Source: Acidobacteriota bacterium (GTDB lineage Bacteria > Acidobacteriota > Holophagae > Holophagales > Holophagaceae). Taken from it: DNA of 64,000 bases. A program made the position numbers and the translations under genes. The stretch lies in the NCBI GenBank assembly GCA_016192145.1, contig JACPUT010000002.1, positions 372,001 to 436,000 of the forward strand. The letters run 5' to 3'. Positions 1 to 7,730 of the stretch are shown piece by piece. Under the pieces are notes generated by a model. The model saw only the letters and a list, made by a program, of their open reading frames with translations. It was not told where the DNA came from and ran no database searches. Numbering within the stretch: the first letter of the stretch is position 1; every line of letters begins with the position of its first letter.

Positions 1-2862
1 GCTGCCGGCGGAGTTGGTGACCACGGCGGAGAAGGTGGCGCCGTTATCGGCGGTGGTGGTGGCGGGCGTCGTGTACGAGCTGGAGGTCGCCCCGGAAATG
101 GCGACGCCGTTCTTCCGCCACTGGTAGCTGAGGGGAGCCGTGCCACTGGCGGTGACGCTGAAGGTGGCCGCCTGGCCCGCGTTCACGGTGGCGTTGGCGG
201 GCTGGCCCGTGATGCTGGGAGCCGTGGCCGCGGCGTTCACCGTGAGGGTCGCCGTGGCCGACGTGGCGCCCCCGGCGCTGTTGGTGACGGTGGCGTAGAA
301 GGTCGAACCGTTGTCCGAGGTGGTGGTGGCTGGCGTGGTGTAGGTGGCGGAGGTGGCGCCGGAGATGGAGGCGCTGTTCTTGAACCACTGGTAGGAGAGG
401 GGAGCCGTGCCGCTGGCGGTGACCGTGAAGGAGGCCGACTGGCCCACGGTGACGGTGGCGTTGGCGGGTTGGCCCGTGATGCTGGGGGCCGTGGGGGAGG
501 TGGTGCCCTGGAGTTCCCAGAATCCACGGCCGTAGGTGGCCACGCGCACCTTGGAACTGTCCGGGGCCACCCAGACGTCGGTGACGTTCACGAGGGGCAG
601 GCCCGAACCCCAGCGCACCCAGGAGGCGCCGGAATCGGCCGAGCGGTAGAGGCCCAGCTGGGTGGCGGCGTAAACGACGGTGCGATCGCCGGGATCCACG
701 GTGACGACGTTCACGGGCACGCCGCTGGGCAGGCCGTTGCCGTCGATGGCGGTCCAGCTCGTGCCGAAGTTGGTGGACTTCCAGAGGTGGTTCTTGGTGC
801 CGTCCGGGGCCACGGAGGCCGTGTAGACCACGTTGTGATCCGTGGGGTCGAAGGCCACGGAGCTCATGTAGGAGCCGTTGTTTCCGGGGGTTCCGGCCAG
901 GGTCCAGGAGGAGCCGCCGTTGGCGGTGAGGTACACGCGGCCCGCGCTGGCCACGAGGCCCACGACGGAGGTGCTGCTCTTGGCGGCGCCCACTTGGCGG
1001 ATCACGAAGCTGCTGGTGGGCAGGCCGCTGGTGCCCATGGCCGACCAGGATCCGGCGAAGTTGGTGGACTTGTACACCTTCGCGTTGGAGAAGGTGTAGA
1101 CGGTGTTGCCGGCGCTATCGGCGGGGCTCGTTGTGATGCGCGTGATGAAGGGGGCCGTGGAGCTGTTGTTGGACTCCGAGATCCCCGTGGAGGCGGAGGA
1201 CCAGGTGGAGCCGCCGTTGGTGCTCTTGTAGATGCGGTCGTAGTAGAGGGAGGCCAGCTGGGTGTTGCCGTTGGTGGCGTTCATGGCGGTGCCGAAGCCA
1301 TCGCCGCCCAGGGTCTGGTCGAAGGTGCTGGTGGTGCCGACGCGCACGCGGGTGCCGTTGTCCTGGAAGCCGCCCAGCACGGCGTTGGGGGTGTTGAGGC
1401 TGGAGCTGACGGAGTAGATGAGGTGGCTCGTCACGCCCACGTTGAGGCTGGAGGTCCAGGTGGAGGCGGCGTTGGTGGACTTGAAGATGCCGCCGTCCGT
1501 GCCCAGGAGCAGGGTCTGGCCATCGGCGGAGATCCAACCCGCGTGGAAGTCCGCATGGACGTAGGGCAGGCTGTACTGCGCCAGCCAGTTGGTCTTCTGG
1601 CTGAAGGTGGAGCCCCCGTCCGTCGTCTTGGCGAGCAGCAGCTGGCCGCCGAAGTAGGCCACGTTGGCGTTGGTGGGATCCACGAGGATCATGTGGTTGT
1701 AGAAGCCCTGGCCACCCAGGAGGGTCTTGAGGCTGGAGGACTCGGCGTTGGTGTTCGTGTAGGACTTGGCCGCGGCGCCGAGGCCCGTCCAGGTGGCGCC
1801 GCCGTTGGTGGACTTGTAGATGTCCAGGAGGTCTTCATTGGCGGGGCTTGCGGAGGCCTTGGCGGCCATGGCGTAGAGGGTGGACCGGCTGCTGGGGGCG
1901 GAGGCCACGGAGATGCGGGAGGCGCCGGCGGCCAGGCCCGTGGAAGCCGTCCAGGTGGCGCCGTGATCCGTGGAGTAGTAGAGGGACCCTTCGGTGGAGA
2001 GCACGAAGCTGCCGCTTCCCGCCCAGGCCACGTCCCAGCAGGCGATGGTGGAGGCGATGCTGGCCACGGCGGAATAGGTGGCGCCGCCATCGGTGGAGCG
2101 GTAGAGGCCCGCGTCGGTGGCCACGAGGATCACGCTCGTGTTGGCGGGGTCCACGAGGACGCTGCGCACGCTGCGGGAGGAACCGAGGGTCTGCACCGCG
2201 CCCCAAGTGGCGCCGCCATCCGTGGACTTCACGATGCCCAGGCCCGTGCCGTCGAAGGGATCACCCAGGCCCAGGTAGAGGAGGGAACTGTTGGTGGGGT
2301 CCATGGCCAGGGCGCCCACGGAGAGGGTGCCGAGGCTTTCGGTGATGGGGCTCCAGGCGGTGCCGCCGTTCGTCGTCTTCCATACGCCGCCGCCGGCGGT
2401 GGCCAGGTAGATCACGTTGGTGTTGCCTGGATCCACGACGATGGCGCGGGGGCGCCCGCTGTCCACCTGGGTCAGGGTGGTGCCGCCGTTGATGATCTTG
2501 TCGGAGCGGGTGGGGCCCAGGTTCAGCCAGGTGCCCGTGGCCGGCGCGGCCACGCCCATCTCGATCCCGCCGGCCTTGGGCATGAGCCGGGCATGCTGGC
2601 GGCGTTCCACGGCGGCGGCGTCGAGGATGAATTTCCGGAACTCGGGCGTCCACTCGCCCCACCACTGGCGGAGGGCCTGGGCGCGCAGGTCGGCGCGATC
2701 GGTGATGGGCCGGCCGCCGGGCCCCACGGGGTGCCAGTGGCGGGTTTCGTCTTCGGCGAAGGCCACAGCCGTTTCGCCCGGAGCCGGGGCAGGGAGCTCC
2801 TGGGCGCTCAGGAAGAGGGAGCTTCCGGCCAGGAGCCAGGTAAGGGATTGGAATCGGAGCAT
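1..2862 (-). CDS. secreted BNR/sortilin-type repeat protein with C-terminal Ig-like domains (3' end outside window)
   Basis: The reading frame runs open from the ATG at 2862 to the left window edge, giving 954 visible residues. Residues 1-20 form a signal peptide ending LFLSA before QE. About residues 100-780 contain roughly a dozen Asp-box/BNR motifs (STDGGATW, STNGGSTW and variants), as in sialidase-like or VPS10-like beta-propellers. From about residue 790 there are at least two near-identical Ig-like modules of about 87 residues, each starting APSITGQPANATV. It is probably an exported or surface glycan- or protein-binding protein. Catalytic residues of true sialidases were not identified, so an enzymatic role is not claimed. 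Its upstream region carries the promoter type shared with the five M4 peptidases to its right. Confidence 0.85.
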   Translation of the reverse strand, partial: MLRFQSLTWLLAGSSLFLSAQELPAPAPGETAVAFAEDETRHWHPVGPGGRPITDRADLRAQALRQWWGEWTPEFRKFILDAAAVERRQHARLMPKAGGIEMGVAAPATGTWLNLGPTRSDKIINGGTTLTQVDSGRPRAIVVDPGNTNVIYLATAGGGVWKTTNGGTAWSPITESLGTLSVGALAMDPTNSSLLYLGLGDPFDGTGLGIVKSTDGGATWGAVQTLGSSRSVRSVLVDPANTSVILVATDAGLYRSTDGGATYSAVASIASTIACWDVAWAGSGSFVLSTEGSLYYSTDHGATWTASTGLAAGASRISVASAPSSRSTLYAMAAKASASPANEDLLDIYKSTNGGATWTGLGAAAKSYTNTNAESSSLKTLLGGQGFYNHMILVDPTNANVAYFGGQLLLAKTTDGGSTFSQKTNWLAQYSLPYVHADFHAGWISADGQTLLLGTDGGIFKSTNAASTWTSSLNVGVTSHLIYSVSSSLNTPNAVLGGFQDNGTRVRVGTTSTFDQTLGGDGFGTAMNATNGNTQLASLYYDRIYKSTNGGSTWSSASTGISESNNSSTAPFITRITTSPADSAGNTVYTFSNAKVYKSTNFAGSWSAMGTSGLPTSSFVIRQVGAAKSSTSVVGLVASAGRVYLTANGGSSWTLAGTPGNNGSYMSSVAFDPTDHNVVYTASVAPDGTKNHLWKSTNFGTSWTAIDGNGLPSGVPVNVVTVDPGDRTVVYAATQLGLYRSADSGASWVRWGSGLPLVNVTDVWVAPDSSKVRVATYGRGFWELQGTTSPTAPSITGQPANATVTVGQSASFTVTASGTAPLSYQWFKNSASISGATSATYTTPATTTSDNGSTFYATVTNSAGGATSATATLTVNAAATAPSITGQPANATVNAGQAATFSVTASGTAPLSYQWRKNGVAISGATSSSYTTPATTTADNGATFSAVVTNSAGS

Positions 2863-2929
2863 GAAGGCGCCTCCAAGGCACGAAGCTGCCGCCGGGGGGC
2901 GGGCCTCCGGGTGGCAGGAAGGGGTGATG

Positions 2930-3005
2930 GAAAGAGCGGGATCAACGTCCACTCTCCCGAAGACGGGGATCCACCCGCCAATGAATTCCCTGCCAGGGTT
3001 GCTAA
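2930..3005 (-). promoter_or_regulatory. regulon promoter F, upstream of the BNR protein
   Basis: On the minus strand, degenerate 6-mers TTAGCA (3000-3005), TGGCAG (2990-2995) and TTCATT (2980-2985) sit at exact 10-bp spacing. After 34 bp comes the conserved start block (2930-2945, containing CCCGCTCTTTC). A weak -10, GAGAGT, lies at 2951-2956. This is the most degenerate of six equivalent promoters. The repeats overlap the end of the kinase gene ending at 3002. Confidence 0.5.
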
Positions 3006-4345
3006 ACCTTTTTCAGGTGACGGTGACCTGTGAAGGCCAGGGTCGCGGCGGTGCCTCCCCCGGGCCGATCCGCCAGGGTGAAGGTGCCCCCGTGGAGGGC
3101 GAGGATGCTCTGGACGATGGGGAGGCCGAGCCCATGGCCTCGGCTGCCCTGCCCCCGGTTCCAGCGGTCGCCCAGGGCCGCGCGCACGCCGGGGGGCAGA
3201 CCCGGGCCCTCGTCCAGCACGCGCAGGGCGAGCCCGTCGTCCTGCGCCTCGGCCTCCAGGACGACGCGCCCCCCCCTGGGTGTGGCCGCGAGCGCATTGC
3301 TCACCACGTTGTGCAGGGCCCGGGTGAGGAGGGCCGGATCCGCGGCGAGGCGGAGACCGGGGGGCGCTTCCACGGAGAGGGAGATGTCGCCCTCCTCGGC
3401 CAGGCCCTCGAAGAAATCCCGGGTCTCCTCGAGGAGATCGGCGGCCTCCAGCTCCTGCCACTTCACGGAGGCGGTGGGATCGGCGCGGCGGGCCAGGAAG
3501 AGGATGCTCTCGATGAGGGACTGGAGCCGGTCGCAGGCCTCCAGTGAGGGGCCCAGGGCTTGGGGGGACACGGTTTCCCGGCGGAGCACGAGGTCCTCCA
3601 GGGAGGAGCGGAGGTGCTGGAGCGGGGTGCGCAGCTCATGGGCGAGCTCGGAACCCATCTCGTCCAGGCGGTGGATGGCCTCCTGGAGGCGGGCCAGGGC
3701 CCCGTTGAGGGTGTGCACGAGCTGGCCCAGCTCTTCGGGGAATTGCGCGGCCTCCAGGGGATGGAAGGGATCGCCGGGTCGCACGGAGGCCGTCTCCTCG
3801 GCGATGCGGCGCAAGGGGCCCAGGCCGCGGGCGGCCACGAGGCGCCCGAGCAGCGCCGCGACGGCGGTGGCGAGGAGGGTGCCCACCCAGAGCGTTCGCC
3901 TGAACGAACCCACGAGGGCCGCCTCGTGGCTCCGGTCCATGAGGAGGCGCAGCTCGCCGCCGGGAAGGGCCTTGCGCAGGGCGCTGGCCTCACCGCCGCC
4001 CATGGAATCCACCTCGTGGGCGCGGCCGTCCAGGGGAACGGAGGGCCAGGGGGCCTGGGGCAGTTGGGGATAGCCGGGGCTGTGCCGCTCGGGCTGCCCG
4101 GCGAGGGAGAGGCTCCACTCGGCCTTTTCGGGACGGGAGCCGGGTTCATGCGGGAGCGCCTTCCCGGAACCGAGGGCCTGGGCGAGGTAGGCGGCCTGGG
4201 CCTCCAGCACCTGGGCATCCTCCCGCTCCATGCTGCGGTGCAGGGCCCGATCCATCAGCGCGGCGAAGGTTCCCAGGATGAGCAGGGCCGTCACCGCGAA
4301 GCCGACCTGAAGCTGGCGGATGAGGGAGGGGGCGTTGCTAGTCAT
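3002..4345 (-). CDS. sensor histidine kinase (two-component system 1)
   Basis: A 447-residue membrane kinase. TM1 is at about residues 14-31, a periplasmic loop at 32-150 and TM2 at 151-171, followed by a HAMP-like linker. The HisKA phosphoacceptor is His236 in ELAHELRTPLQ. The HATPase domain shows an N-box (HNVVSNALAATP), G1 (LDEGPGLPPG) and G2 (GHGLGLPIV). It overlaps the end of the upstream response regulator by 8 bp, so the two are translationally coupled. The signal sensed by the roughly 120-residue periplasmic loop is unknown. It lies between the BNR gene and the first M4 peptidase, and its partner is a plausible regulator of the island. Confidence 0.92.
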   Translation of the reverse strand: MTSNAPSLIRQLQVGFAVTALLILGTFAALMDRALHRSMEREDAQVLEAQAAYLAQALGSGKALPHEPGSRPEKAEWSLSLAGQPERHSPGYPQLPQAPWPSVPLDGRAHEVDSMGGGEASALRKALPGGELRLLMDRSHEAALVGSFRRTLWVGTLLATAVAALLGRLVAARGLGPLRRIAEETASVRPGDPFHPLEAAQFPEELGQLVHTLNGALARLQEAIHRLDEMGSELAHELRTPLQHLRSSLEDLVLRRETVSPQALGPSLEACDRLQSLIESILFLARRADPTASVKWQELEAADLLEETRDFFEGLAEEGDISLSVEAPPGLRLAADPALLTRALHNVVSNALAATPRGGRVVLEAEAQDDGLALRVLDEGPGLPPGVRAALGDRWNRGQGSRGHGLGLPIVQSILALHGGTFTLADRPGGGTAATLAFTGHRHLKKV

Positions 4346-5018
4346 GCATGCCCATCACCACGCCCAGGCCGCGCACGGTGTGGATCAGCTTCACGGGGAA
4401 GGGGTCATCCAGCTTCCGCCGCAGGCGCCGGATCTGGACGTCCACGGCATTGGGATCCGTCACGGCGGGCATGCCCCACACGGCCCGGACGATCTGGGAG
4501 CGGGACACGACGGCGCCGCGATGTTCCAACAACAACACCGCGAGGGCGTACTCCTTGGGGGTGAGTTCCACCTTTTGGCCGGAACGGGAAATCCTGCGGA
4601 GGGCGGGTTCCCAGATCAGATCTCCCACCTCCACCTGTTTGCTGTAGGCCTCCTTGGGCTGGGTGCGGCGGATGATGGCGCGCAGGCGGGCCACCACTTC
4701 CGGGAGGGAGTAGGGTTTGACGACGTAGTCATCGCCGCCCTCCTCGAGACCCAGGATCCGATCCTCCATGCGATCCCGGGCCGTGAGGAAGAGCACGGGA
4801 GTCTGGCGGCCCACCTCGCGCAGGCGGCGCACCACGTCGAGGCCGGAGAGGCCGGGCACGTGGACGTCGACCACCATGGCGTCGAAGGGGGAGGTCAGCG
4901 CCAGGGCGAGGGCCTGATCCCCCGCGCCACAGGAAACCACCTGGAAACCGGCCTCGGTGAGTCCGGTCTCCAGGTGGGCGGCGATCTCGGGATCATCTTC
5001 CAGCACGAGCAGGGGCAT
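4338..5018 (-). CDS. OmpR/PhoB-family response regulator (two-component system 1)
   Basis: A 226-residue regulator with an N-terminal receiver domain. The acidic pocket is EDD at residues 7-9, the phosphoacceptor is Asp51 in VVDVHVPG, and the conserved Lys is in VVKPYS. The C-terminal winged helix contains the recognition-helix region VDVQIRRLRRKLDDP. Start choice: a longer frame exists, but the ATG at 5018 begins the canonical receiver strand MPLLVLEDD and lies exactly 6 bp after a TACATT hexamer, suggesting a leaderless transcript. No Shine-Dalgarno is visible. It is first in an RR-HK operon. Proteins of this family bind tandem direct repeats of about 10-11 bp, the geometry found upstream of the neighbouring peptidase genes. 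Confidence 0.92.
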   Translation of the reverse strand: MPLLVLEDDPEIAAHLETGLTEAGFQVVSCGAGDQALALALTSPFDAMVVDVHVPGLSGLDVVRRLREVGRQTPVLFLTARDRMEDRILGLEEGGDDYVVKPYSLPEVVARLRAIIRRTQPKEAYSKQVEVGDLIWEPALRRISRSGQKVELTPKEYALAVLLLEHRGAVVSRSQIVRAVWGMPAVTDPNAVDVQIRRLRRKLDDPFPVKLIHTVRGLGVVMGMHD

Positions 5019-5030
5019 GGCCTGAATGTA
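5019..5030 (-). promoter_or_regulatory. leaderless-type -10 of response regulator 1
   Basis: TACATT at 5025-5030 (minus strand) is followed by exactly 6 bp and then the ATG, so the predicted +1 coincides with the start codon. There is no convincing -35. Confidence 0.5.
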
Positions 5031-5049
5031 CACCGCGGCGGGGTGGGAT

Positions 5050-5075
5050 GAACAAGGGCCGCCCGGAGGCGGCCC
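5050..5075 (-). terminator. terminator after M4 peptidase 1
   Basis: Perfect 8-bp GGGCCGCC/GGCGGCCC stem with a 4-nt loop (5056-5075), followed on the minus strand by TTGTT. It lies about 20 bp after the peptidase stop codon and separates that gene from response regulator 1. Confidence 0.7.
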
Positions 5076-5094
5076 CTGCTTCAATCGGAGGCGC

Positions 5095-7431
5095 TTAGAA
5101 GGTGAGCTTCAGGGTGTAGGGGTTCACGGTGCTGGCGCCGGAGTAGTACCTCACCCGGGCGTAGTAGACCTTCGCGGAGGCGCTGGTGTTGGTGACGCTG
5201 GCGGTGTCCACCGCGCCCGTGCCCAGGACGGAGCTGGCCACCTGACTGCCGTTGCTGCTGTAGAGGTAGAGGTCGAAGTCACTGGTGCTCGGCGGCGTCA
5301 GCACGGCTTGGAAGGTGTGACCCGCCGGCACGGTGACCTTGAAGTAGTCGGTGTCCGACGTGGTGGAGATGTAGCCCTTCACGGTGGTGCCGCTGGTGGC
5401 CACGAGGTTGGCCTTGGCGCGGGTGTTGTTGCCCTCCACCTCGTTTTGATAGCCCGAGGTCCCGTTGGTGGTGGTGAAGGGGACGGAGGTGGACGTGCCG
5501 ACGTTGCCCGCCGCGTCGTAGGCCTTGGCCACGAGGGTGTGGCTGCCATCGGCGAGGGTGGCGGAGTTGAAGGCCATGTCGTAGGGCGAGCTGGTATCCG
5601 TGCCCACGAGGCTGCCATCGATGTAGAACTCCACCTTGGTGACTCCCACGTCGTCGGAGGCCGTGGCGCTGAGGGTGATGGTTCCGGTGCTGCCGACCTC
5701 GGTGGCCGAGCAGGTGGGCGAGGTGGTGTCGCCGTTGTTCCAGACGGCCCCCACGTTGATGCCATGGTAGGCGTTCCAGACGGCGGCTTCTTCGGCTCCA
5801 CCGGCTCCATAGAGGTCCTTCGCGGCGTTGATGCAGGCCGTGCGGGCCGCGGCGTAGTTGGAGCTGGAGGTGAGGTAGACGGAGAGGGCCCGGTACCAGA
5901 TCTGGGTGGCCTTGGCGGGGCCGATGCCGGTCATGCCGCTGGGCAGGTAAGTGGTCGAGTAGTCGCCGGAGGTGGTGGCGCCCTGGCTCAGGAAGAAGAA
6001 CATGCGGTTGTTGGGGCCGCTGCTGTAGTGCACGTCGATGCTGCCGATGCCGCTGTACCAGGCATCCTTGGAACCCCCGTCCTTGCTGGGCTTGAACATG
6101 TAGCGCAGGGGGCTGGAGGCGAGCTGTTCCCCCACGAGCCAGCATCCGTCCGTGTTCGGCACGGAGTCCGGCAGGGTGTTTCCATTGGCGGAGTAGAGTT
6201 CCACCATGTTGCCGAGGATGTCGGAATTGGACTCGTTGAGGCCGCCGGGCTCGCCCGAGTAGACGAGGTTGGCGGTGTTCGAGCAGACGCCGTGGCTCAT
6301 CTCGTGGCCGGCCACGTCGAGGGAGGTGAGGGTCGTGAAGGAGCTGCCGTCGCCGTAGGTCATGCAGAAGCAGCTGTCGGACCAGAAAGCGTTGTCGTAG
6401 GAATTCGAGTAGTGGACGCGGCTGTAGGTGGCGCGATTGGCGTTGTCGATGCCGTCCCGGTTCAGCACGTTCTTGAAGAAGTCGTAGGTGGCCTCGATCC
6501 CATAGTGGGCGTCGACGCCGGCCGTCTGCCCGTTGGCGGCGGTGGTGGAAGAGCCTTCGACGTAATTGGCGCCATCGCCCCAGGTGTTGTCGGCATCGGT
6601 GTAGAGCGTGCCGGTGCCGCTGCCCGTGCCGTGGTTGAGGTTGTAGGTGCTGATGTTCATGGGGCGGAAGACGTCCCTCAGCTCGTAGCTGCCGCCGTTC
6701 AAGTTCGTGTGGATCGACCTCACCCCGCTGTACTGCGTGTTCGCCGTGCCCACGGCATCGGTGGTGCGGAGGCTGCTCCACTCGTCGAGGATGGCGCCGG
6801 TGTGGGCGTCGATGATGTAGTCCGTGTGCCGGGTCTCCTCCGTGCCGTTCTCCAGCTGGGTGTGGACGTGGTAGGCCAGGTGGTAGCGGGAGGTAAAGCC
6901 GGCCGGGAGGACCTCATCCACCGTCCGGATGGCCCGGGAGGGGCGGGTGGCCGTGGCCGGGTAGATCACCAGCTCGGCGGTGGGTTGGGCCGTGTAGTCG
7001 CCCTTGGGGGCGAGGGCGCGGTGGGCCACGGCCAGGGCTTCTTCCGCGACGAGGCCCGGGGTGGTGTTGAGCTGGATGCCGGGGCGGAGGGCCCGGGTGT
7101 GGGGGGCGAAGCCGCCTTCGGCATCCTGGTGGGTGATGAACTCGCCGCCCCAGACGCGCACGCCCTGGAAGGTCTGATTGAAGCGGGCGTGGGCCTGGCC
7201 GAAGTCGTCGGTGAGCACGCGGGTGAACTGGAAGCCATGGCGGGCGTCGAGGCCCAGCTCGGGGCGCAAGGTCTCCAGGAGGCGCGCGGCCGTGGCTACA
7301 CGGGCCGGTTCCTGGGACCGGAGGGAAGCGATGGCCTGAGGGGAGAATCGCGCTTGCTGGGCCGCGAGGGGGGCGGCGGCCAGGGTGAGGGCCAGGAGGG
7401 TGAGGCGGGCACGGCGGGGCGTTGCGGCCAT
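5095..7431 (-). CDS. M4 (thermolysin-family) metallopeptidase 1, with Ig-like and PPC C-terminal domains
   Basis: A secreted zinc endopeptidase of 778 residues. The signal peptide is residues 1-24 (LTLLALTLAAAPLAAQ). A fungalysin/thermolysin-type propeptide runs to about 215. The catalytic domain follows, with zinc ligands His376 and His380 (HEMSH) and Glu400 (GGLNES). An Ig-like domain (about 590-675, VTKVEFYIDG) and a bacterial pre-peptidase C-terminal domain (about 680-778, DTDYFKVTV) follow. The ATG at 7431 is chosen because AAGGAG lies 6 bp upstream and it starts a clean signal peptide; a longer frame adds 26 unlikely residues. All five paralogues share the unusual active-site approach NAFWSDSCFCMTYGDG. 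It has its own promoter and terminator. Confidence 0.95.
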   Translation of the reverse strand: MAATPRRARLTLLALTLAAAPLAAQQARFSPQAIASLRSQEPARVATAARLLETLRPELGLDARHGFQFTRVLTDDFGQAHARFNQTFQGVRVWGGEFITHQDAEGGFAPHTRALRPGIQLNTTPGLVAEEALAVAHRALAPKGDYTAQPTAELVIYPATATRPSRAIRTVDEVLPAGFTSRYHLAYHVHTQLENGTEETRHTDYIIDAHTGAILDEWSSLRTTDAVGTANTQYSGVRSIHTNLNGGSYELRDVFRPMNISTYNLNHGTGSGTGTLYTDADNTWGDGANYVEGSSTTAANGQTAGVDAHYGIEATYDFFKNVLNRDGIDNANRATYSRVHYSNSYDNAFWSDSCFCMTYGDGSSFTTLTSLDVAGHEMSHGVCSNTANLVYSGEPGGLNESNSDILGNMVELYSANGNTLPDSVPNTDGCWLVGEQLASSPLRYMFKPSKDGGSKDAWYSGIGSIDVHYSSGPNNRMFFFLSQGATTSGDYSTTYLPSGMTGIGPAKATQIWYRALSVYLTSSSNYAAARTACINAAKDLYGAGGAEEAAVWNAYHGINVGAVWNNGDTTSPTCSATEVGSTGTITLSATASDDVGVTKVEFYIDGSLVGTDTSSPYDMAFNSATLADGSHTLVAKAYDAAGNVGTSTSVPFTTTNGTSGYQNEVEGNNTRAKANLVATSGTTVKGYISTTSDTDYFKVTVPAGHTFQAVLTPPSTSDFDLYLYSSNGSQVASSVLGTGAVDTASVTNTSASAKVYYARVRYYSGASTVNPYTLKLTF

Positions 7432-7518
7432 GGTGGGCTCCTTGGGTGGGGAGGTCTGGGGGGCGACGCCTGGGCATGCTTCGGGCCACGCCGAACCACG
7501 GACAGGCATTCACCGGTT

Positions 7519-7594
7519 GAAAGAGCGGAAAGCAGGCCCCACTTTGCGCGTTTGAATCCGCCGCACAAGCAATTCTTCTGTGAATTATTGTTAA
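7519..7594 (-). promoter_or_regulatory. regulon promoter A, upstream of M4 peptidase 1
   Basis: Minus strand: TTAACA (7589-7594) and TTCACA (7579-7584) are 10 bp apart, with a weaker third unit AATTGC (7569-7574). After 34 bp comes the start block with CCGCTCTTTC (7519-7533). The -10-like CAAAGT is at 7541-7546. Predicted +1 is near 7534, giving a leader of about 103 nt. Confidence 0.6.
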
Positions 7595-7686
7595 GAGAGT
7601 CTATGTGTGAAAAAAACAAGGTTTAACTATTTATATATTTTAATTGTACATCGTCATCAAAGGCTGAATTCAGTCCCCGAGGCACG
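7595..7686. other. AT-rich intergenic segment
   Basis: A strongly AT-rich stretch (for example TTTATATATTTTAATTG) in an otherwise very GC-rich region, between the peptidase 2 terminator and promoter A. No gene is seen. It may be an UP-like or curved region supporting promoter A. A similar AT-rich tract lies upstream of M4 peptidase 5. Confidence 0.6.
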
Positions 7687-7710
7687 AAAAGGGCCGCCCG
7701 AAGGCGGCCC
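7687..7710 (-). terminator. terminator after M4 peptidase 2
   Basis: GGGCCGCC/GGCGGCCC stem with a CGAA-type loop (7691-7710), followed on the minus strand by TTTT. The stem is identical to the one after peptidase 1. Confidence 0.75.
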
Positions 7711-7730
7711 CTGCTTCAGCCAGGTCTCCT

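Noticed and set aside
469-3033. 854-codon plus-strand open frame opposite the BNR gene
   Set aside because: It is a GC-rich antisense shadow of the minus-strand repeat gene; its translation is low-complexity Gly/Ala/Val/His and lacks a ribosome site.
5026-7626. 866-codon plus-strand open frame opposite M4 peptidase 1, with similar ones opposite peptidases 2, 3, 4 and 5
   Set aside because: All mirror the codon structure of the peptidases (GC-rich third positions) and give Gly/Val/His-rich low-complexity translations.
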